Source of the DNA: CAZLNV01 sp964561095
GTDB lineage: Bacteria; Bacillota_I; Bacilli_A; RF39; UBA660
Assembly (NCBI GenBank): GCA_964561095.1
Contig: CAZLNV010000013.1
Span: 1 to 24,314, forward strand
Length of the DNA: 24,314 nucleotides
Reading direction: 5' to 3'
Shown: piece after piece, positions 7,184 through 14,614 of the stretch
Layout of the letters: every line of letters begins with the position of its first letter
How positions within the stretch are numbered: the first letter of the stretch is position 1
Notes under the pieces: model-generated
Databases searched by the model: none
Seen by the model: the letters and a program-made list of their open reading frames with translations, nothing else
Told to the model about the DNA's origin: nothing
Position numbers and translations under genes: made by a program

Positions 7184-8533
7184 ATGCCAGTAAATAAACA
7201 ACCACAAAGCGTAGAAGCTGAAATTAGTGCATTAGGCTGTGCTTTTGTAAGTGAAACAGCGCTTGAAAAAATATGTGAAGAATTGATTAGCGAAATGTTT
7301 TTTAATAAACCAAATGCTAAAATTTTTTCGGTGATTAAAGAACTGCATACAAAAAGTATCCCAGTAGATTCAACTACAGTAATAAATGAACTTGAAAAAA
7401 CTAAGGAACTAAGTGAAGTTGGTGGGGTAGAATACATTACTGAATTAATTGATAGAGCTGGTTCTATGTATCACATGAATGAATATATCAAAATAATATT
7501 TGAAAAATATATTTTAAGAAATTTAATAGAAAAATCTAGTAGCATTATACAGGAATGTTATGATGAATCCACTACAGTTGAAGAAATAGTCGAAGATGCA
7601 GAAAGAAATATATTAAGTGTTCATAATGATAAATTAGGAAAAGAAATAAAAAATTTGCAAGACATATTACCAATTGTACAAGAACAGATAGAAGAAATGG
7701 CTAAAAAGAAAACAGGAATTATTGGAGTTCCTACTGGTTTTCATGATTTAGATAAAAAAACAAGAGGATTTTCTAAGAATCAGGTAATTATTTTGGCTGG
7801 TCGTCCAGGTAGCGGTAAATCTACACTTGCACTTAATATTGGAGTTAATGCAGCAACTTTATCTAAAAAAACAGTAGCATTCTTTAGCTTAGAAATGGCT
7901 GCAGAAGAAATAGTGAAAAAAATGTATAGTTCAGTAGGAAGAATTGATGGAAATACTATTGCTACTGGAAGACTTAATAATACTGATTGGAAAAAATTTA
8001 ATGAGGCCCAAAGTGAACTTGCTGATGCTAATTTCTTTATTGATGATACATCAGGTATTAGTGTAGGTGAAATTAGAAGAAAATGTAGAAGACTAAAAGC
8101 AAGTGACAAAGGATTAGATTTAATTATAATAGACTATTTACAATTAATCTCAAGCACTGCAAAATATTCTGGAAACAGAGTAGCAGAAGTAAGTGAAGTA
8201 TCAAGAGATTTAAAAAAACTAGCAATGGAACTTGAAACTCCAGTTGTTGCTTTAGCACAGTTATCTCGTGGAACAGAACAAAGAAAAGGCGATGACAGAA
8301 AACCAAGATTAAGTGATTTAAGAGAATCTGGAAGTATTGAACAAGATGCCGATATTGTTTTGTTCTTATATAGTGAAGACTATTATGAAAATATTACAAA
8401 TACAAACTCTAAAATAGAATTATTAATTGCAAAGCATAGAAATGGTGAAACAGGAAGTATCGATTTTATGTTTGAAAAAAATATAAGTAAATTTAATAAC
8501 TTTGCTCATACTGGAGATGATAGAAATGAATAA
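7184..8533 (+). CDS. dnaB: replicative DNA helicase DnaB
   Basis: A 449-residue RecA-fold hexameric helicase that unwinds DNA at the replication fork (DnaC in B. subtilis naming). The N-terminal helical domain starts PQSVEAEISALG. The Walker A motif GRPGSGKST is at residues 206-214, the Walker B region LIIIDYLQL at about 313-321, followed by EVSRDLKKLA, ALAQLSRG, DLRESGSIEQDAD and KHRNGETG, all characteristic. No intein or insertion interrupts it and the length is normal. AGGAGGAAGT overlaps the rplI stop. The gene end overlaps the start of the peptidase gene (ATGAATAA), so the two are translationally coupled. Confidence 0.96.
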   Translation: MPVNKQPQSVEAEISALGCAFVSETALEKICEELISEMFFNKPNAKIFSVIKELHTKSIPVDSTTVINELEKTKELSEVGGVEYITELIDRAGSMYHMNEYIKIIFEKYILRNLIEKSSSIIQECYDESTTVEEIVEDAERNILSVHNDKLGKEIKNLQDILPIVQEQIEEMAKKKTGIIGVPTGFHDLDKKTRGFSKNQVIILAGRPGSGKSTLALNIGVNAATLSKKTVAFFSLEMAAEEIVKKMYSSVGRIDGNTIATGRLNNTDWKKFNEAQSELADANFFIDDTSGISVGEIRRKCRRLKASDKGLDLIIIDYLQLISSTAKYSGNRVAEVSEVSRDLKKLAMELETPVVALAQLSRGTEQRKGDDRKPRLSDLRESGSIEQDADIVLFLYSEDYYENITNTNSKIELLIAKHRNGETGSIDFMFEKNISKFNNFAHTGDDRNE

Positions 8534-9977
8534 AAAAGGCAAAATTTTAGGAACAATTTTTTGCATTATAATGTCTGCCTTGATTTTTGGCATGGGATTT
8601 GTTGATAAAGAAGATATTTCAAATTCTGTAACATTATTTCAAGTTTATTTAAATGGTAAAAAAATAGGATTAGTTGCCAGTAAACAAGAACTATATGATT
8701 TGATTGATAAAGAGCAAGAAGCAATAAAGCAAAAATATAATGTAACTAAAGTATATCCCCCTAAAGGATTAGAAATTAGTGCAATTAAGACATATAATCA
8801 AAATGTTATAAGTGCAAAAGATATTTATAACATAATTAAAAATGAAGCTCCTTTTACTATTGAAGGATATGAAATAACTATTAAAGATGAAGAAAATCCA
8901 ATTAAATTTAATCTTTTGCATAAAGAAGATTTAGATGAAAGTATTAAAAATACTATTTTATCTTTTGTTGACCAAGAGGTATTAGAAAAATATATTGCGG
9001 GTACGCAAGAAGAAATAACAGATGAGGGTGAAACGCTAGATAGGGTATATTTAAAGCAAGAAATAAAGATAAAAGAAGCATTTATTTCTACTGAAGATTA
9101 TATTTTTACTGATGCTGAAGAATTAAATAGATATATGCTATTTGGCACACTTGAAAAAGGCAAAGAATATACAGTTAAATTGGGAGATGATATTAAAACT
9201 GTTGCAACTAAGAATATGCTTAGTGTAAATGAGTTTTTGATAGCAAATCCTCAAATAGTAAGTGAAAATGCTTTATTATCAGTTGGGCAAAAATTAAATA
9301 TATCATTAATTAACCCACTAGTTGATGTGGTTGAAGAAACAACTTTAGTAGAAAAGCAAACTATAAAATATGAAACAACAGTAGAATATGATAAAACATT
9401 AAGTTCTACTAAGAGATATGTAAAACAAGAAGGAACGAATGGACTTGTTAAAGTAACTTATAAGAACGAAATTGTTAATGGCGAAATTTATAATGCTGTT
9501 ACACTACAAACAGAGGAATTAGCACCAACAATTAACAGGATATTAGTGGTTGGCGGAATGAGTACAGTATATGTTGGAGATTCTACTTATTGGGCATGGC
9601 CTACAAATAAACCATATAGATTTTCATCATATTTTGGGCCTCGTGGTGGTAGTTGGCATTATGGATTAGATATAACTGGTCCAGGGCATGGTTCGCCAAT
9701 ATACGCTATTCAAAGCGGAGTGGTAACTTCTGCTGAAATCATAGGAACTATGGGGAAAGCGGTGCTTATCAATCATAATAATGGATATAACTCTGTATAT
9801 ATGCATTTGTCAAAAATACTAGTAAAAAAAGGAGAGGCAGTTGTTAAAGGTCAAGTCATAGGATTAATGGGTAATACAGGGCGAAGTACAGGCACACACC
9901 TTCATTTAGGAGTATGGACTGGAGGATCTAGTTATAGCAATAATAGAATGATTGATCCTTTACTTCTTTATAAATAA
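8526..9977 (+). CDS. cell-wall endopeptidase with LysM, G5 and M23 domains
   Basis: A 483-residue envelope protein: membrane anchor or signal (about residues 6-24), a long alpha/beta region to about 210, a LysM peptidoglycan-binding domain (about 214-259), a G5 domain (about 269-341) and a C-terminal LytM-type M23 zinc endopeptidase. All zinc and catalytic elements are present: H378-x-x-x-D382 in HYGLD, His427 in YMHLS, and HLH at 458-460. It should cleave peptide bridges in peptidoglycan. I chose ATG 8526 because GGAGATGA (8513 onward) precedes it; earlier in-frame TTG 8502 and ATG 8517 place the ribosome binding site inside the gene. It overlaps dnaB by 8 bases and occupies the slot just upstream of walJ, where B. 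subtilis has walRKHI. Confidence 0.9.
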   Translation: MNKKGKILGTIFCIIMSALIFGMGFVDKEDISNSVTLFQVYLNGKKIGLVASKQELYDLIDKEQEAIKQKYNVTKVYPPKGLEISAIKTYNQNVISAKDIYNIIKNEAPFTIEGYEITIKDEENPIKFNLLHKEDLDESIKNTILSFVDQEVLEKYIAGTQEEITDEGETLDRVYLKQEIKIKEAFISTEDYIFTDAEELNRYMLFGTLEKGKEYTVKLGDDIKTVATKNMLSVNEFLIANPQIVSENALLSVGQKLNISLINPLVDVVEETTLVEKQTIKYETTVEYDKTLSSTKRYVKQEGTNGLVKVTYKNEIVNGEIYNAVTLQTEELAPTINRILVVGGMSTVYVGDSTYWAWPTNKPYRFSSYFGPRGGSWHYGLDITGPGHGSPIYAIQSGVVTSAEIIGTMGKAVLINHNNGYNSVYMHLSKILVKKGEAVVKGQVIGLMGNTGRSTGTHLHLGVWTGGSSYSNNRMIDPLLLYK

Positions 9978-9979
9978 TT

Positions 9980-10738
9980 ATGAAAATAACAATTTTAGGC
10001 AGTGGTTCTAAGGGAAACTCAACATTAGTAGAAATAGGAGACACTAAAATTTTAATTGATGTCGGCTTTTCTTATAGAGTATTAAAGGAAAAACTGGGTA
10101 ATATAAATGTTAATCCTAAAGACATAGATTACATATTTATAACCCATGATCATGCTGATCATATATATGGGCTGTCAACATTTTTGAAAATATATAATCC
10201 TTATGTTTATATGAGTCCTTTAATAGCGAAAATATATTTTAATGAAAAATATGAAAAATTAAGATATTTAAAAGAAAACATTGAGATAAAGGGAATTAGT
10301 ATCACACTAATTCCTACTTCTCATGACGCTACCGATTCAACAGGATTTTTAATAGAGTATAATAGTGAATCTTTAGTATATATAACAGACACTGGATATA
10401 TACCAAGTAAACTTTTATCCAAGATAAATAATAAAACATATTATGTAATTGAAAGCAATCATGATATAGATATGCTTATTAATGGAAAATATCCTCCATA
10501 CCTTCAAAAAAGAATTTTAGGAGATTCTGGCCATTTATCAAATGAACTTTGTGGAGTATACTTATCCAAAATAATAGGCAATAAAACTAAAAAAATAGTA
10601 TTAGCCCATTTAAGTGAAGAAAATAATAGCGCTTCAGTCGCACTTAATACAGTAACAGATTTATTAAAATATAATACTGGAAATTATACACTAGAAACTG
10701 CAAGTCAAACTGAGATATTAGAGGTAGTAAATGATTAG
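9980..10738 (+). CDS. walJ: metallo-beta-lactamase-fold protein WalJ (YycJ)
   Basis: A 252-residue metallohydrolase of the WalJ/YycJ family, with start ILGSGSKGNS and zinc-binding THDHADHI at residues 55-62, a later TSHDATDSTG segment, TDTG, a Gly-Asp-x-GHLSN stretch and a final AHLSEENN. In Bacilli it is the last gene of the wal (walRKHIJ) cluster and has been linked to coordinating cell division with replication. Here it is adjacent to dnaB and an M23 peptidase, without walRK. The ATG lies two bases after the peptidase stop, and no ribosome binding site is visible in the preceding 20 bases, so translation should be coupled. It overlaps rlmH by 8 bases, the normal gene partner. Confidence 0.88.
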   Translation: MKITILGSGSKGNSTLVEIGDTKILIDVGFSYRVLKEKLGNINVNPKDIDYIFITHDHADHIYGLSTFLKIYNPYVYMSPLIAKIYFNEKYEKLRYLKENIEIKGISITLIPTSHDATDSTGFLIEYNSESLVYITDTGYIPSKLLSKINNKTYYVIESNHDIDMLINGKYPPYLQKRILGDSGHLSNELCGVYLSKIIGNKTKKIVLAHLSEENNSASVALNTVTDLLKYNTGNYTLETASQTEILEVVND

Positions 10739-11168
10739 AATAATATGTGTTGGGAAATTAAAAGAAATATATTTAAAAGAGTTAGTAACAGATTATTATG
10801 AAAGAATTATGAAATATTACAAAATAGATATTATTGAACTAAAAGATAGTGATATAACTTCTGAAGGCATTGAAATACAAAAGCACTTAAATAATAATTC
10901 TTATAAAATCGTATTAGATATTAATGGGCAGAAAGTTAATAGTTTAGAATTTGAAAATATAATTGAAAATTCTTTTAATAATGGAAGCGGTAATATCACA
11001 TTTATCATAGGTGGGTCTGATGGTGTTCATGAAGATATTAAAAAATTAGCAAATAAACTTATATCTTTTGGTAATATTACATATCCACATGGTTTATTTA
11101 GAGGAATTTTGTTAGAACAAATATATAGGGCATTTAAGATAATGAATAACGAAACATATCATAAATAA
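10731..11168 (+). CDS. rlmH: 23S rRNA pseudouridine-1915 N3-methyltransferase RlmH
   Basis: A 145-residue SPOUT-family methyltransferase that uses S-adenosylmethionine to methylate pseudouridine 1915 in helix 69 of 23S rRNA. The knot region is recognisable: FIIGGSDG (about 91-98) and PHGLFRGILLEQIYRA with the invariant C-terminal YHK. It is shorter than the usual 155-160 residues, the loss lying in the middle. The start overlaps the walJ end (ATGATTAG), with GAGGT just upstream. Order walJ-rlmH is standard for Firmicutes. Confidence 0.93.
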   Translation: MIRIICVGKLKEIYLKELVTDYYERIMKYYKIDIIELKDSDITSEGIEIQKHLNNNSYKIVLDINGQKVNSLEFENIIENSFNNGSGNITFIIGGSDGVHEDIKKLANKLISFGNITYPHGLFRGILLEQIYRAFKIMNNETYHK

Positions 11169-11192
11169 TGGAAAATAAAAATATAATTTTCT

Positions 11193-12410
11193 ATGAATGC
11201 ACTATGGATGATTTTAATAATTATAATGTTGATACTAAGTATAATAATAGGTAAGCATATTAATTTTGACAATTTTAAAATAATAAAGATATTTAAAATA
11301 TTTAAAAACAAAAATAAAAAAGGATTATTTTTAACACTCGGGACTAAAATAGGTGTTGGTTCTATTATTGGAACAGCCATTTCCATTTATGTTGGAGGTC
11401 CCGGCAGTGTATTGTGGATAGTTCTTTTTTCATTTATAACTTCATCATTAATATATTATGAAAGTTATATTGGTTCTAAATATAAAGAAAAAGTAAACAA
11501 TAATTACCTAAGTGGTCCATATTTTTACATAAAAAAAGGTTTACAAAATAAGTGGTTAGCTATAGTTTCGATGATAATATTGATACTTTGTTATTCTTTG
11601 TTTTTTCAAATGATACAGACTAATACAATAAAGGATATTTTATATCTCAATTTTGGTATAAGTAAGAACATAATTTGTATTGTAGTTATTATTATCATAT
11701 TATTTCTTATATTTTTTTCTATAGAGGAATTAATTAGTTCTATGAATAAGTTAGTCCCTATAATGTGTACACTATATATATTATTAGGTTTACAGGTAAT
11801 ATTTAAAAATTTTAGCCAAATTGATAATATATTTTATTTGATAGTATCAAGTGCTTTTACCAAAAGAGGATTAATAATAGGATCAATTATAGGAATAAAA
11901 AGAGCAATCTTTTTAAACGAAATAATGATAGGTACCACTAGTATTGGATCTGGTGTAGATAATAACAATAAGGAAGATAGTGCTTTATTACAAACATTTG
12001 GAATGTATTTTATAACATTTGTTATATCTCTTTTAACAAGTATATTAATACTCCTTTTTGAACAAAATAATATAATCACCATATCAAACTACAATGAATT
12101 AATAACAAATGTATTTAAGTATAATTTTGGAAGTATAGGCCCCTTTTTATTAACAATAATAATGTTATTATTTGCTATTACTACAATAATAAGCGGTTAT
12201 TATATAGGCACAACTAATTTGTCTGTTATTACTAAAAGTAAAAAAGCCATTTCTATTTTCAAAATTTTTGTGTTATTATTTTGTATAGGTGGTATATATA
12301 TAAATTCAAATAATATTTGGAAATATATAGATATATTAATGTATGTGCTGATAGTAATAAATATTTATAGTTTATTCAAAATATATCGAGGTGAAAAAAG
12401 TGATAGGTAA
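11193..12410 (+). CDS. divergent alanine/glycine:cation symporter (AGCS family)
   Basis: A 405-residue membrane protein with about 10 hydrophobic segments. The AGCS signature is readable: TKIGVGSIIGTAISIYVGGP followed by GSVLW (residues 51-75), corresponding to the family's GTGNIAG...GGPGA region, a downstream E-x-x-x-G-x-K-Y/K pattern with SGPYFYI, and a loop followed by LLQTFGMYFITFV matching the family's VxGMLGVFIDT. It would co-transport a small amino acid with Na+ or H+. It is shorter than typical members (450 or more residues) with a trimmed N terminus. No ribosome binding site precedes the ATG at 11193. A 28-codon frame that starts at 11168, overlapping the rlmH stop, runs across it and may deliver ribosomes. 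It is an unusual insertion between rlmH and ung. Confidence 0.7.
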   Translation: MNALWMILIIIMLILSIIIGKHINFDNFKIIKIFKIFKNKNKKGLFLTLGTKIGVGSIIGTAISIYVGGPGSVLWIVLFSFITSSLIYYESYIGSKYKEKVNNNYLSGPYFYIKKGLQNKWLAIVSMIILILCYSLFFQMIQTNTIKDILYLNFGISKNIICIVVIIIILFLIFFSIEELISSMNKLVPIMCTLYILLGLQVIFKNFSQIDNIFYLIVSSAFTKRGLIIGSIIGIKRAIFLNEIMIGTTSIGSGVDNNNKEDSALLQTFGMYFITFVISLLTSILILLFEQNNIITISNYNELITNVFKYNFGSIGPFLLTIIMLLFAITTIISGYYIGTTNLSVITKSKKAISIFKIFVLLFCIGGIYINSNNIWKYIDILMYVLIVINIYSLFKIYRGEKSDR

Positions 12411-13059
12411 TGATTGGGATATTATTTTAAAGTCAGTATTTGAATCTGATGGATTTAATAGATTTTTAGATGTCATAAAGAGTAAATATAATGAAAGTGA
12501 ATGCTTTCCAAAATATGAAAATATTTTTAATGCTTTGAAATTAACTTCATATAAAGATACTAAGGTTATAATATTGGGGCAAGATCCATATCATGGAGTT
12601 GGGCAAGCACATGGTTTATCTTTTTCTGTTCAGGAGGGGACATCCTTGCCACCTAGTTTACAAAACATATACAAAGAGCTTTACTCTGATTTGCAAATAC
12701 CAGTTAGTAATAATGGAGACTTAACTAAGTGGGCAAAAGAGGGTATATTACTTCTTAATTCCGTTCTTACAGTAAAAAAAGATTTTCCAGCATCTCATAA
12801 AGATTTGGGATGGGAAATACTAACTGATTATATTATAAAAATGTTAAACTTAAAAACTGACCCAACTGTATTTATATTGTGGGGGAGTTTTGCGAGAAGC
12901 AAAAAAAAATATATAACTAATCCTATTCATCTAATTATAGAAAGTCCACATCCTTCGCCATTTTCAGCTTATAATGGATTTTTTGGAAGTAAACCTTTCT
13001 CAAAAACAAATAAATTTTTAAAAGAAAATAATATAAAAAAAATAGACTTTAGATTGTAA
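12400..13059 (+). CDS. ung: uracil-DNA glycosylase
   Basis: A 219-residue family 1 uracil-DNA glycosylase that removes uracil arising from cytosine deamination or dUTP incorporation. The water-activating loop GQDPYHG is at residues 60-66 (catalytic Asp62), followed by GLSFSV, LLLNSVLTV and the DNA-intercalation motif HPSPFSAYNGFFG at 184-196, with all key residues intact. I chose GTG at 12400, five bases after GAGGTGA (12388-12394), rather than the in-frame GTG at 12391 that is part of that ribosome binding site. The gene overlaps the symporter end by 11 bases. Its last codons form half of a 14-bp hairpin and overlap the convergent LemA-like gene. Confidence 0.95.
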   Translation: MIGNDWDIILKSVFESDGFNRFLDVIKSKYNESECFPKYENIFNALKLTSYKDTKVIILGQDPYHGVGQAHGLSFSVQEGTSLPPSLQNIYKELYSDLQIPVSNNGDLTKWAKEGILLLNSVLTVKKDFPASHKDLGWEILTDYIIKMLNLKTDPTVFILWGSFARSKKKYITNPIHLIIESPHPSPFSAYNGFFGSKPFSKTNKFLKENNIKKIDFRL

Positions 13060-13070
13060 AGTCTATTTTT
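13038..13070. terminator. bidirectional terminator shared by ung and the lemA-like gene
   Basis: AAAAATAGACTTTA (13038-13051) is perfectly complementary to TAAAGTCTATTTTT (13057-13070) around the 5-base loop GATTG. Both strands have A/T tails suited to intrinsic termination. It lies within the last codons of both convergent genes, whose stops are at 13059 (+) and 13049 (-). Confidence 0.88.
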
Positions 13071-13594
13071 GTATCCTCACTTGTATCATTTTCTGAATAT
13101 AAATTCTTATAGTTAAATTTTAATAAATTATTTGGAAAAATTTTAATTAGTTTATTATAGTCAGTAGTATACTTGTTATAAAATTTTCTCCCTCCGGTAA
13201 GCAATATATCTAAATCATTAATATCTTTAACTATCCCATCAAAACTCTTTTTATTTGATAACTCTTTATAGTCATTTTTGATTTCCATAATCTCTTTTGT
13301 AGCTTCACTTAATACATTATCAATTACAATATTATTAAGTTTTTCACTCTTAATTTTTTTTACTTTTTCAAATTTTTTACTTTCAATTTTTAATTCTCTT
13401 TCAATAATATTTATTGCTCTTATAACTAAATCAATTTTATTTTTTAAATTATCATTTATAACACCTTCAGATATTTCCATTCTATATAATAAAGATGATA
13501 TTTTTTTCTTATTTGCTAATAAAAATATACTGATTATAGAAACAATAAATACAATTATTGCAATTACTAAAACAATTATTAATGACTTCTCCAT
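13049..13594 (-). CDS. LemA family protein, divergent
   Basis: A 181-residue protein with one N-terminal membrane helix (about residues 5-27) and a long, mostly helical domain. The C-terminal stretch KFYNKYTTDYNKLIKIFPNN (137-156) matches the LemA hallmark FYN-x(3)-DYN-x(5)-FP-x-N. The central long helices fit the LemA fold, but the usual early RR-x-DLIPNL motif is degraded to LKNKIDLVIRAI. LemA proteins are membrane-anchored with an extracytoplasmic helical bundle and poorly known function. It has a good ribosome binding site (AAGGAAGTG on the minus strand) and its own extended -10. It lies downstream of gerQ on the same strand. The gene end overlaps ung by 11 bases. Confidence 0.72.
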   Translation of the reverse strand: MEKSLIIVLVIAIIVFIVSIISIFLLANKKKISSLLYRMEISEGVINDNLKNKIDLVIRAINIIERELKIESKKFEKVKKIKSEKLNNIVIDNVLSEATKEIMEIKNDYKELSNKKSFDGIVKDINDLDILLTGGRKFYNKYTTDYNKLIKIFPNNLLKFNYKNLYSENDTSEDTKIDFTI

Positions 13595-13614
13595 AATGCA
13601 CTTCCTTATTTTTA

Positions 13615-13623
13615 ATTATAACA
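13615..13623 (-). promoter_or_regulatory. extended -10 promoter for the lemA-like gene
   Basis: On the minus strand TGTTATAAT is present, with TATAAT at 13620-13615. It directly follows the gerQ terminator hairpin, so the terminator and the next promoter are fused. No -35 is visible. Confidence 0.55.
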
Positions 13624-13658
13624 AATAAATTATGGATTTTATAGTCCATAATTTATTT
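13623..13658 (-). terminator. terminator hairpin at the end of gerQ
   Basis: AAATAAATTATGGA (13623-13636) pairs perfectly with TCCATAATTTATTT (13645-13658) across an 8-base loop that contains the gerQ stop codon. Read on the minus strand it ends in TTTATTTGTT; read on the plus strand it has a better T-run, so it may also stop antisense transcription. Confidence 0.65.
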
Positions 13659-13974
13659 TTTCATCAAATTCTACATAATCGAGATAGATCATTAATATAA
13701 GATACCATTTGCCAGTTTCTGGATCACTTATTATTAAGTGATCTCTTCCTGCTTGTTCTATAATTCCTGAAAAAATTTTATCTCTCCATTCAACAGAATC
13801 AGAATAAGACACATATGCTTTTATTTTTTTACCCTTGTTAAATCTTAATATATTTTCGACATAACTTTGTTCCATAGGTAACTCTGAGGTAGTAGAATTA
13901 ACAAAGGTATCAGCCGGTCTCATATTGCTTGGATAAGATGGGTTTTTATAATAACTTCCATTCATAATTTTCAA
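13639..13974 (-). CDS. gerQ: spore coat protein GerQ
   Basis: A 111-residue protein with an intact GerQ domain: SYVENILRFNKGKKIKAYVS, EWRDKIFSGIIEQAGRDHLI, ISDPETGKWYL and YLDYVEFDE fill residues 35-108. In B. subtilis GerQ is a coat protein needed for proper localisation of the cortex-lytic enzyme CwlJ, hence for germination, and is cross-linked by a transglutaminase through N-terminal lysines. Here the N-terminal extension is short (about 33 residues, Tyr/Ser/Asn/Pro-rich with two lysines), so the protein is much shorter than the B. subtilis one (about 180). AAGGAG lies 9 bases before the ATG. A sigma-E-like promoter precedes it. No cwlJ is seen in this window. Confidence 0.9.
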   Translation of the reverse strand: MKIMNGSYYKNPSYPSNMRPADTFVNSTTSELPMEQSYVENILRFNKGKKIKAYVSYSDSVEWRDKIFSGIIEQAGRDHLIISDPETGKWYLILMIYLDYVEFDEKINYGL

Positions 13975-13990
13975 CTCCTTTTTATAATTA

Positions 13991-14018
13991 ATCGTATGCT
14001 TTCTATTTAAAAATATGA
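13991..14018 (-). promoter_or_regulatory. sigma-E-type promoter upstream of gerQ
   Basis: On the minus strand TCATATT (14018-14012) matches the sigma-E -35 consensus kmATATT at all seven positions, and CATACGAT (13998-13991) matches 7 of 8 of the -10 consensus CATACAHT, with a 13-base spacer. Position and orientation fit gerQ, a sigma-E-dependent gene in B. subtilis. This is the best sporulation promoter in the window. Confidence 0.6.
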
Positions 14019-14028
14019 AAAATTATTA

Positions 14029-14034
14029 TATACT
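14029..14034 (+). promoter_or_regulatory. sigma-A -10 element for pduL
   Basis: TATACT lies 19 bases before the pduL ATG, predicting a transcription start near 14041 and a 13-base leader that retains TGGAGGA as ribosome binding site. No clear -35. This element overlaps the back of the divergent gerQ promoter region. Confidence 0.4.
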
Positions 14035-14053
14035 AAAAATATATGGAGGATTT

Positions 14054-14611
14054 ATGATACCTGTAGGAATTAGTAATAGGCATATTCATTTAAATGAAGC
14101 TGATAAAAATTTATTATTTGGAAATGAATATAAGTTAGAAGTCAGAAGAAATTTAAAACAGGTAGGACAGTTTTCAAGTGAATCTGTTGTTAGTTTAAAA
14201 ACTGATAAAGGAATTATTGAAAATGTTAGAGTGATTGGACCTATAAGAAACTATACACAAGTCGAATTATTAAAAAGTGATGAGTTAATATTAGGAATTC
14301 ATATTCCTTTTAGAAATAGCGGAGATTTAGCTAATAGTGCATCACTTACAATAGTTGGTCCTTTAGGAGAAATATATAAAGAAAATTGTGCGATTATCGC
14401 AAATAGACATGTTCATATCCCACCATCAGAAAAATATAAGTATGGGGTTGAAAAAGGAGATATCGTAAAAATAAAAAAAGATGATGTTCTAATTAATAAT
14501 GTTTATGTAAAATCAGATGAAACTTGTGCATTAGAATGTCACTTAGATAAAGATGATGAATTAAACTATAATATTCATACAGGAGACATGGTAGATATAG
14601 TAAAGGAGTAA
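14054..14611 (+). CDS. pduL: phosphate acyltransferase PduL (phosphotransacetylase)
   Basis: A 185-residue PduL-type phosphotransacylase that interconverts acyl-CoA and acyl phosphate. It contains both conserved His-rich repeats that bind the zinc ions, NRHIHL (residues 8-13) and NRHVHI (117-122), plus RRNLKQVGQFSSESV and VIGPIRNYTQVEL. There is no N-terminal encapsulation peptide, and no microcompartment shell gene is nearby, so it probably supplies acetyl phosphate to acetate kinase in the cytoplasm, replacing Pta. I chose ATG 14054 because GGAGGA precedes it by 4-6 bases and the family starts at this PVGxSNRHxHL block. An upstream in-frame ATG (14015) would place the -10 element inside the gene. 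Confidence 0.9.
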   Translation: MIPVGISNRHIHLNEADKNLLFGNEYKLEVRRNLKQVGQFSSESVVSLKTDKGIIENVRVIGPIRNYTQVELLKSDELILGIHIPFRNSGDLANSASLTIVGPLGEIYKENCAIIANRHVHIPPSEKYKYGVEKGDIVKIKKDDVLINNVYVKSDETCALECHLDKDDELNYNIHTGDMVDIVKE

Positions 14612-14614
14612 TAA

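Noticed and set aside
6137..12082. Long minus-strand open frames such as 6137-6373, 7780-8109 and 11834-12082
   Set aside because: They are shadows of the plus-strand genes, which have recognised domains; low stop-codon density on the opposite strand of AT-rich coding sequence explains them.
14015..14053. Extended N terminus of PduL from ATG 14015
   Set aside because: The -10 element (14029-14034) and ribosome binding site (14044 onward) lie inside this segment, and PduL families begin at the PVGxSNRHxHL block encoded from 14054.
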